From Narthecium ossifragum (lineage: Eukaryota; Streptophyta; Magnoliopsida; Dioscoreales; Nartheciaceae), in contig OY986972.1 of assembly GCA_963920575.1 (NCBI GenBank), positions 8,320,010 through 8,384,009 on the forward strand: 64,000 nt of DNA, read 5' to 3'. Positions 55,704-64,000 of this stretch are shown here, piece by piece (the first letter of the stretch is position 1; each line of letters begins with the position of its first letter). The notes under the pieces are model-generated. The model saw only the letters and a program-made list of their open reading frames with translations, did no database searches and had not been told where the DNA came from. Position numbers and translations under genes: made by a program.

Positions 55704-56990
55704 TGTCACGCCCCGACCCAGAAAACCCATCTAGATCGAGGCGTGAGCCACCTAAACCTGTTTACATCATCAATTGACGCACAAGTATACAACTGCTATG
55801 AATTTAAACAATTTAATCCTCAAGTTCATAAAAATTTTGGCAGAATCCCCTTTATAATTACAGCACAAGAAACATGTACATTTTACAATTTAACATCCTC
55901 ACATTTCTCAACATTTATATCAAAGAATATTAGAATATTTCTCAAATACAACTGAATTAATAATCATACAATTATATCCTTGAATACATCATTTTATACA
56001 TCAATTTGTACATCACTGATTAAAACTGTAAATTAACTGTAGAAGAACTCCTCAAAGCTCCAAGTACTCGATCACCTCGAAATATCGCGCAATCTTCTAG
56101 GCTGTAGATCCCAGGGATAGGATTAGGCTTGCGGTTAAGATTTTGAGTGTGAAATGGGATAGTTCTAGGTCTAGAACATCCATGCATGGCTGTTTGTGAA
56201 TGTGTGTGATGTGCATTAGTTAGGTTGTTTGCTGTTATGTTTTGGTTTTCGGTTGTGTCGTGACGCCTCAAGAGGAGGTGTGCACGCACACCGGCACTGT
56301 CTGTTCCCTCTCCTAACAGTGTATCTCCCCCCGTGCTGGAGATGAGCGAGTAGGGAATCGGACGTGTGTCGTCTTTGTACTTTCGAAATCTCGAGAGATT
56401 CATGACGGGAGCCCTTGTGACATCGATAGGGTTATGGGACCCTGGGCATTCCTTAGACTTAGGCGGGGAGACAACACAGTTGTTGTTTTCCTCCCTTCAG
56501 TGTGACGTAGAATAGCGTAGAACCCTACTGAGCTCTGTTGCTCACTCCTACCTAGGCTGCTTCGGCGATGCAGGTCGATGCAATTCCTTCTTTTTCAGGT
56601 AGTTGCGGTTTGGAGGCGACACTCCCCTTGGCGGCGCGTGAGATCGAGGACATCATCACTTTATCTTATTCAATTGATGTACATCCTTGAATGTATGAAT
56701 TGTAATATGAAGGAGAAATGTATTTGTATTTCAATTTGATGTAAATTGATCAGAAATTGCTGTACTTCGAGTACTTGAATCATTATTGTATCTTTTTAAA
56801 GTTAATTGAGTATTGTTGTAGTTAATTTGTATTATGATTTGATGATAGGATAGTTTAAATAAATTGTGAATATTATAATCATGCATCAGGTTTAAAAGTG
56901 ATGTTTACAAGGGAAACTCTCGTCGTTTGATTTTAGATTTAGGACCCTCATGTCCCGGCCCGGATGGGTTTTCTGGGCCGGGGCGTGACA
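55704..56990. mobile_element. Insertion H: rearranged chromovirus-type LTR derivative with inverted termini
   Basis: It begins TGTCACGCCCCGACCCAG and ends with its near-perfect inverse complement (about 26 of 28 positions), flanked by ATGTC/GTGTC (one mismatch). The left ~390 bp resembles the element E LTR end in minus orientation. About 56,095-56,345 resembles the E 5' leader in plus orientation ('tcccagggataggatta'). About 56,385-56,990 resembles the E LTR in plus orientation ('ttttcctcccttcagtgtg'). It is therefore not a simple solo LTR. Confidence 0.7.
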
Positions 56991-56995
56991 GTGTC

Positions 56996-57161
56996 AATTT
57001 GGTCAGCGGCCCTGCAACCTTGGAGAAGTCCCGCACGAACCTCCTGTAGTATCTCGCCAAGCCGAGGAAGCTGCGGACCTCGAACACTGTCGTCGGTCTC
57101 TGCCACTGTAGCACTGCCTCGACCTTGGCCGGATCAACTGAAATGCCTGCCGCTGACACCA
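56996..57161 (-). pseudogene. Element E RT connection fragment
   Basis: [20 protein letters not shown], then [20 protein letters not shown]: the RT thumb/connection of E, isolated between insertions H and I. Confidence 0.9.
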
Positions 57162-58726
57162 TGATAGAACTTGAAAAGTGTCGTGGCTTAACAAGTCTAC
57201 TCAAAATTACAAATTTATAATCAAACTACTGACTAACTACTTTAGGGGTAGCTAGCAGTGAGTCCGAGTCGATCCACAGGGAAAAATAATATTAAGTCTA
57301 ATTACCTTATATAGTTCTATATCAAAAAATTGGAAAAGCAAAGGATTTTGGGTTTAAACTACTCTTAACTAATGATTAAACTAAACTGAATAATAATATG
57401 ATGAGAAAACACCAAGAGATTTCTAATCCATAATAAAGAACTAACTAGGTCTTCCTAGGATGAGAGCAAATCAATTAATCATCAATGGTTTTAACTAGTC
57501 GATAGGTGAATGGCTAGTTCCCCCTATCACTCAACAAGTTCTAGTTAGGATCCCTCGTCGGCAATGATATAAAAGAATGGATATTGGTTTATAATCAAGA
57601 TGGTTCTAGCATCTTGAGGTCGCCAAATAGGATGTATCAAGGATTAGAAGTTACCCTAGTGGTTCTAGCACTAGCGTAGTGGTACTAGCACTACGAAATT
57701 CGTAATCTTGAATTAAGATGAATAATGGATTAAGAGTTGGTCATAATGGTTCTAGCATTATGTGCAATGATCATAGCATCACAAGACTCTTAATCTCGAG
57801 AAGAAAATCCTCACATCAATGGTTCTAGCATGAATGTTTTGATGAGAACATCTAATCTCAAGCCCTAACATGTTCAAGACCTAGATCTAGGGCATATAAG
57901 AACAAATCATTCATCCACAATAATAAAAATCACACCAATAGATATAGAGAGAATAAGAATCATCCATTTAAACCATCAAAATATGTTTACATGCTCAAAT
58001 CCATAGGAAACCCTAAAAAGATCTCTTATTACATCATAGAAATCCCTAGGCTAGGGTTTAGTTACTCATCTTAGAGAGGAGATACATTGATGAAGTCAGC
58101 TACTGAGAAAAAGTTCCAAGCCAGCCGCCCCCAAATTCGGATTAAAAATCATATATATAGGGGAACTCCCAAAACTAGGGTTTAGTTGAGTTGGACTCTA
58201 GTGCAACTCGGATTCCCTGAATTGATCCTGGTAGCCTATTCCGATCGCAACTGGGTCCAATCCGTCCTGAATCTGAAAACGAGTCCAACACGAAAGATGT
58301 ATATTAGGAAGTCTTCTGTCAGATCCCAAAGATTTCATAATATTCGGACTTATCTAGAATATTTGACGAATATTCGCTTGAGCTTCAACGGTGCAGCTTT
58401 CCAGCTTATGTCTCTTCATGTATTCTTCAAATCTGCTATCACACCATCAGCAATCTCGAAAAGTGTCAAACATCAAAGTTGTAGATCTCTGAGCCTTCTA
58501 CAATATCCCAACGTTTCCGAATATTTGGACCTTTGTAAAATATCTGGCGAATATATTACTGACGGTCAACGAAGTAGTTTATTTAGTCATTTTGGCCGAA
58601 TTTCCTGCATTTCTTCTCAAAGCATGATTAAGCCTGAAATCAACTAACAAACTGTCAAATACAAACACTCTCGGGCTAACAAAGATAATTTAAGCGATTT
58701 AATTATGAATATTTAGTGACTCATCA
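57162..58726 (-). mobile_element. Solo LTR I
   Basis: 1565 bp with TG...CA ends and the perfect duplication CACCA (57,157-57,161 and 58,727-58,731) inside the RT gene. Its reverse complement matches solo LTR J at both ends and in blocks such as 'cttgttagttgatttcaggt'-like sequence, so it is the same family in minus orientation. Confidence 0.88.
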
Positions 58727-58731
58727 CACCA

Positions 58732-59183
58732 CGTGCCCTAGAAACTGTACCTCAGGAAGCCAGAAGTCACATTTGGAGGCTTTGGCGTATAGCCTATGCC
58801 TCCTCAACAACTACAACACTGTCCTCAGATGCTGCTCGTGCTCCTCCTCTGTGCGTGAGTAGACTAGGATGTCATCGACGAACACCACCATGAACTGATC
58901 CAAATACGGTCGGAAGACCCTCTGCATTAGATCCATGAACACCGCTGGTGTGTTCGTCAGGCCGAACGGCATCACCGTGAACTCGTAAAACCCGTACCTC
59001 ATACAGAAAGCCGTCTTCGGGATGTCGCAATCCCGAATCCTCAGCCGATGGTAGCCGGTACGGAGATCGATCTTCGAAAAGACCGAAGATCCTCGGAGCT
59101 GGTCGAACAAGTTATCGATCCTCGACATCGGATACTTGTTCTTCACCGCACCCTGTTCAGCTTCCTGTAATCAATGCAAAGAC
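58732..59183 (-). pseudogene. Element E reverse transcriptase, catalytic part
   Basis: [48 protein letters not shown] and the catalytic FVDD ([11 protein letters not shown]) are followed by a TAG near 58,808 where the family has Gln. Homology then continues (LYAKASKCDFWLPEVQFLGH). A one-base frameshift lies just before NKYP. Confidence 0.9.
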
Positions 59184-59188
59184 AAAGC

Positions 59189-60628
59189 TGATAAGTCACT
59201 AAATGTTCATGATTCAACCCCTTAACTTAGCTTTGTTATGCCTAGAGTAGTTGTTTTTTATAGCTTGTTAGTTGATTTCAGGTTTATTCATGCTTTGAGA
59301 AGAAATGCAAGATATTCGGTTAATATGCTGAAATACACTGCTCTGTCGATTGTTAGAAAAATATTCACCAGAAATTATTCTTATGTCAAAATATTTTGAA
59401 ATTTTGGTGACATCTAATAGACATCAAGACACACAACTTTCATGTTGGACACTTGGCGAGATTCCATACAGATGGATAGCAGTTTTGAAGAAGATGAAGA
59501 TATTGAGCTGCTGGAAGACTGGTCCGTCGACGCCTAGTAGAATATTCGCCAAATATTCTAGATAAGTAAAAATATTGCAAACTCTTAGGGAGAGGACAGA
59601 AGACTTCCAAATCTACATCTTTCGTGTTGGACTCATTTTCAAATTTCGGACCGGTTGAACCCAGTCGCGATCAGAAGAGGCAGTCAGAATTAAACTAGGA
59701 ATTCCGAGTTGCACTAGAGGTCCAACTCAACTTAGCCATAACCCTAATTCCGGGATTAAGGGTTATTATTATAAAAAGGGGTTATTCCAGTAAAACTTCT
59801 CATCTTTTTGTCAATCTTTGGAGGAGGAAGAAGAAGAAGGAGAGGATGTGGATGGTGACAGCTTCATACTCCAACCCGATGGCTTTCATCCAAAAGATGA
59901 GTTGCTAGTTATTGTACTTAGGATTATTCATGAAACCCTAGCATAACTTTCTATCTTCTTTGGTTTGAATCTTGTATTCTTCTCAAGACATGATTCTATG
60001 AATTTGCTTTTATTGTTAATAGAGTTGAGGGAACAGAGTTCCTTGACGTATTTTCAGTCCTACATGATTTATGTGATTAATTGTAGAGATTCATAGGATG
60101 GTTTTCATGTGATTTTTGGTTTACCTTTGAGATAGTCTATGCTACGTGAAGATAAGTCATGCTAAGGTCATTAGGAGTAGAATAATTTAATGTAATCGTA
60201 GGACCAAAGATGATTTATGCTAAACAAAGATAGATTATGCTGTTGGAAACATAAACCTTATTTTAGGGATTCATGTAAGTTTAAGAAGCTGTGGATTCAT
60301 AATGTTTAGAGAAGGGAACAAAAGGATAACTAGAGAAGATTGAAGGTGAAATTAGGGCGGATTAAGTAATTCCTAAGTCACTTATCCATTGATTCAAATT
60401 GATCAACCTTTTATTTCTTTTCTTCATTAGTTTAATTTATTCTATCTTTGATTTTTTTCTTTAGTTTTAGGGTTTCGAGAATTGATTTCAGTTTCCAACG
60501 TTTTCCCTGTGGATCGACTCCCGATTTCACCACTATTTCTACTTAGTAGTTTAGTGATTGAATAAGGATATAAATTTAATATTTAATTGAGTTTACAACG
60601 TTTTAACGACGACGTTTGTGAGCGATCA
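59189..60628 (+). mobile_element. Solo LTR J
   Basis: 1440 bp, TGATAAGTCAC...GCGATCA, with the perfect duplication AAAGC (59,184-59,188 and 60,629-60,633). Plus orientation, same family as solo LTR I. It contains the motif 'ccctgtggatcgactc' seen at the end of many plant LTRs. Confidence 0.88.
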
Positions 60629-60633
60629 AAAGC

Positions 60634-60821
60634 GTACCGTCCTTCTTCTTTGCGAACAACACAGTAGCTGCCCAAGGTGACGTGCTGGCAAGGATGAAAC
60701 CTCTGCCGATCGACCCGTCTAGCTGGACCCTCAGCTCCCTCAGCTCTGTTGGTGCCATCCTGAAAGCTGGCAAAGAGATCAGCCCGGTACCCGGTAGAAG
60801 ATCTATCTGGAAGTCTACAGC
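60634..60821 (-). pseudogene. Element E RT N-terminal fragment
   Basis: Encodes AVDFQIDLLPGTGLISLPAF, then ATVLFAKKDGT, the start of a gypsy RT. It is separated from the protease frame by a TGA where the family has Arg, and cut at 60,634 by solo LTR J. Confidence 0.85.
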
Positions 60822-61643
60822 TCAGGAAGGAGGAAGACCCGGTAGCTCGTCTGAAAAGACATCAGCGAACTCATAAACTATCGTAGGTAAACTGCTCTCT
60901 CGATTGCCCTCTACAGCGAACAAGGAAAGGCGCACCAGTAAAGCTGACAGCTGGCCCTCGCGCCTGGGAAAACAACCACACATGAGGGAATCGGCCGACT
61001 GGCGATCCCCTAGCAAAACGAAACAAGCGCCGTCATGTGTCCAAGCAGTCACCCTGCGACGGCCACAGTCGATGACGACTCGGTATGAAGTCAGCCAATC
61101 CATACCGAGAATCACGTCAAACCTGACCATGTCTAGCACCCGAAGGTCTAGAAAGACACGGAGGCCCCCAACCTCCAACTCGCAAGAACGGTAGATCAGC
61201 TCAACATGAGCCCCTCCACCGACCGGTGTGTCTAGGTGTAGTGTGACTCTAAGTGGCTCAGTCTCTAGCCCTAGCGATGCCACACACTCACTAGCTACAA
61301 AGGAATGCGACGCCCCAGAATCTATCAGTACATCTACGAATGAACTGAAAAGCTGAAAGGTACATCTGAGAACGGGAAGGTCAACTGGGGCTGGTGGAAG
61401 AGCTAAAGTCTGCTGGGGTGGCAAGTACTGGTAGGACTGGAAAGGTGGCTGGACTCTGTCTGGGTACTCGCGGTCTGGAAGTGTGTAGACTCCTCCTCTG
61501 GAACCGCCACGACCTCCGCCGCGATCTCTGCCTCTCCCGGCTCCTGTGTCCGCCAACCTCCGCCTGCTCCGCCACGAACGGACTGTGCCCTCAACATCGT
61601 ACAGTCTCAGCGAAAGTGCCCTGTCTGCTGGCACTCGTAGCAC
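60822..61643 (-). pseudogene. Element E protease with gag C-terminus
   Basis: The front part is Arg/Gly-rich. A CYECQQTGHF zinc-knuckle remnant near 61,620 is in another frame. The protease has the active site VLIDSGASHSFVAS (about residue 107) and the block VILGMDWLTSYRVVIDC. The end reads FADVFSDELPGLPPS, the usual protease-RT boundary. Confidence 0.88.
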
Positions 61644-62539
61644 ACGGGGGGTCCAAGCGCTAGCTGCTGGCTCTGGCCTCCTCCCCCGGACGTCTGTCCC
61701 TGAGGCCCAGCCGTGAGAAGTGGCTGGCCTCCCTGCCTGGGCTGCTGCTGGTACTGGGGTGGGTGATGCTGGTTTGGCTGCCGGTGTCGTGAGTATTTAT
61801 GTTGCCTCCACGAACCTCCTCTGCCCTGAGCTGCTCTCTACGGCTGTCCTGTGCCACTGGCACTCACAAACGACGCCGGCTGGACTGTCCTTGGCCCCGG
61901 CTCCTGCAACTGAGCCTCTACAGCTAAGGCACAGTTCAGCGCCTCTGCGTACGTGCTAGCGCGCTGAACCGCGATCAGCCGCCTGAGCTCGGGCCTAAGC
62001 CCCTACTGGAACTGCTCAGCTCTGGCAAGAGGGTCTGCCGACACCGCCCCGGCAAATCTGGCTAGTCTAGTAAACCTAGCTGCATACTGCACTACCGACT
62101 GAGTATCCTGAGAAAGGGTCTGGTACTCACGGACTTGGGCCGAGCGCGCACTGCGGGGAAAGAACGCACCGAGAAAAGACGAACGAAATGCGACCCACGA
62201 TGGGTCACTCTCGTCCCTGGCGGCCTGAACAGAACGCCACCAGTCCAAAGCGTCCCCGTCGAGCTGGAACGTGGCAAGTCTGACCCGAGCCTGGTCATCC
62301 TGGATGAACAGAGTGTCAAGGACGGGACTGACTCCCTCTAGCCAATCGTCCACCACCGCTGGGTTGCCTCTAGCACCGTTGAACCTAGGCGGGTTCAGCC
62401 TCTGGAAGTCGACCACTGCTGTCACAACAGCACCCTGGTCGAGTGGAGGAAAGACCTCCTCGGTGACAAAAGAAGCATCCTCCTTCATCACGACCTCAAT
62501 TCTCGGCTCTGGCTCTGGTGCAGGCACCCGCACTACCAC
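61644..62539 (-). pseudogene. Element E gag
   Basis: Retrotransposon gag domain: LNPPRFNGARGNPAVVDDWL, FQLDGDALDWWRSV, FFPRSARSAQVREYQTL, YAARFTRLARFA. The frame stops near 62,003. The rest, to the zinc knuckle, is Gln/Ser/Arg-rich in other frames. No in-frame ATG is visible; an ATG at 62,574-62,576 lies in another frame. Confidence 0.85.
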
Positions 62540-62765
62540 GATCCAAGACTGGACAGCTAACCCGGCTCCCTGTCATCTGTATGTTTACCAGTGACGACAA
62601 GCGTCCACTCGTAAGAAACCAAAACACAACAACAATCAAGAAAGCAAAAGCATATCACACATGAGCATGAACAAGCACACAGGGATGCTCTACTCCTAGA
62701 ACTATTCCAATCCACGCTCAAACCTTAACCACAAGCTTAATCCTATCCCTGGGACCTACAGCCTG
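62540..62765 (-). other. Element E 5' leader
   Basis: Non-coding leader between primer site and gag. A related leader piece is found inverted inside insertion H (56,095-56,345). Confidence 0.7.
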
Positions 62766-62778
62766 CTATGATACCAAG
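62766..62778 (-). promoter_or_regulatory. Element E primer-binding site (initiator tRNA-Met type)
   Basis: The minus strand reads TTGGTATCATAGC, one base from the usual TGGTATCAGAGC site complementary to initiator tRNA-Met. It lies next to the LTR end. Confidence 0.75.
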
Positions 62779-62779
62779 T

Positions 62780-64000
62780 TGTCACACCCTGACCCAGAAA
62801 ACCCATCCAGGACGAGGCGTGAGGGTTCCTATTACTATTCACATCCAACTGGCGCGATACAAAGCGGAAAACACAGATAATTTAAGCAATTTAACTTCCA
62901 GGGACAAAATCGTAATTCAATTAAAAGAAACATCATGTTGTATTATTTAAATATCTGATACAATTCTTGTCAAACTCCTCCAAAGGAAAGATATTAGACA
63001 TGTAACCCAAAAATCCTCGAAAGATGCTTGTAATATACAAAACTATCAAAAGTACAACAGTCGTCCTGCAGCAACCTCAAACGCCTCTGGAAGTCGTTGC
63101 GCTGCCAAAAGCTGATCCCGTCGGCTCTACTGAGGAAGAACTGGCGCCTGCACCTGCAAACGTAGCCGGGGTAGGAGTGAGCGATAAGCTCAGTAGGGTT
63201 CTATTCTACGACACACTGAAGGGAGGAAAACGACAACAATGATGTCTCCCCGCTCAAGCCTAAGGAATGCAACGGGGTCCCACAACCCCTATCAATGTCC
63301 TAAGGGCTCCTGCCATGAAACCTCTCTCCTGAACAGGTTACCAGGAGGCTACGAAACAGTAACATGCATGATCACCCTTACCCAAGTAGGATTTCCATGC
63401 CTTGGGGACCCACTTCGGGAACACATCGACATCTATCCTTAGCACTTAGTCTTAGCAAGACAACACGACCTCTAAAGCTCAAAGCAATGATCATAGCCAA
63501 CTATAACACATCCTCGATAACATGAGATTCCAATTATACAATCACGCCCTAAACTTTGCTACCCAGCCGCGGTCCTAAGGCTAGATCCGAGCTACCCGAG
63601 AGCCTCGGATCGGTGATCAACCCATCGCCCGCCTAACCTGATATGCCTCTAATGCATACAGTGCATGAACCTATGCAAACATCTATCCTAGATGTCTCTA
63701 TATGCCACAACATCAATTATAAGTTATACAATAGCCCTCGACACTCGCAGGCAACGGGCTAAGGTTCTACAATACCACGTAAGCTAGCACTCATAGTTAG
63801 CTAATGGCTAGGAAAACAATAAGCACTTAAACTACTATCCAACCAAGTATTTAAATGCGAGTAAAACTGTGAATTCGCCAAAAAGGATAAGTACACGATT
63901 CGATTCTCAATCTCGATAGAAATCTCTTAAAAACCTCGTGATAACAACGTGCATGCTTCCTAACATGATTGGACATCTATCATGAATGAAAACCAATCAA
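62780..64000 (-). repeat. Element E 5' LTR (truncated by the window edge)
   Basis: In element orientation the LTR ends GGGTGTGACA at 62,780. Similarity to insertion H extends over several hundred bases. Its start lies outside the window. The small plus-strand ORFs here are LTR shadows. Confidence 0.8.

Larger units (their letters stand above)
25583..64000 (-). mobile_element. Element E: Tekay-type chromovirus (Ty3/gypsy), old, broken by five insertions
   Basis: Minus-strand order from the right is LTR (62,780 onward, cut by the window), primer site, gag, protease, RT, RNase H, integrase, chromodomain. RT ([39 protein letters not shown]) and integrase (WEHIAMDFVTGLP) are of Tekay/Del type. 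Insertions J, I, H and F each sit inside coding sequence with target duplications, so E is the oldest layer here. Many stops fit C-to-T decay. The left boundary and 3' LTR are lost or obscured by element D. Confidence 0.85.

Overview
The window is plant nuclear DNA made almost entirely of nested LTR retrotransposons. The evidence is plant-type Ty3/gypsy polyproteins of three lineages (Tat, Athila, Tekay chromovirus), a plant mobile domain gene, a polygalacturonase first exon, and primer sites matching tRNA-Asp and initiator tRNA-Met. The species cannot be named from the sequence; it is a flowering plant. Only the polygalacturonase exon looks like an ordinary host gene, and it is broken.

Left part (1-14,952): element A, a decayed minus-strand Tat-lineage element with a second, archaeal-type RNase H. 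It is cut by element B (2,030-8,172; TSD CTTGT), a young non-autonomous minus-strand LTR element with a tRNA-Asp primer site and one unfamiliar Tyr-rich ORF. B's LTRs and 3' region resemble those of the Athila element G further right.

Middle left (14,953-25,668): a TATA box and first exon of a polygalacturonase-like gene with a frameshift; 3 kb of unassigned sequence; solo LTR C (18,595-20,927; TSD TCTCT); and element D, a degenerate non-autonomous LTR element whose ORF matches the 'putative plant transposon protein' family.

Right part (25,583-64,000): element E, an old minus-strand Tekay-type chromovirus (gag, protease, RT, RNase H, integrase, chromodomain) broken by five insertions. The largest is F (26,569-54,568; TSD GTCGA), a plus-strand Tat element of about 18 kb net. 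Its integrase junction is split by G (35,870-45,602; TSD GGCTC), a nearly intact plus-strand Athila element. The others are H (55,704-56,990), a rearranged LTR derivative, and two solo LTRs of one family in opposite orientations, I (57,162-58,726; TSD CACCA) and J (59,189-60,628; TSD AAAGC).

The most notable content is in F between integrase and the 3' LTR. A complete two-exon gene lies antisense to the element, encoding a plant mobile domain (PMD) protein with a C-terminal coiled coil. It has a clean phase-0 intron and one internal nonsense codon. Because it is antisense, its intron is not removed from the element's genomic RNA and can be carried through retrotransposition. A second pattern is that U3 regions of several unrelated elements (A, B/G, D) carry palindromic GATCGATC- or GGTCGATCC-type motifs just upstream of the TATA box.
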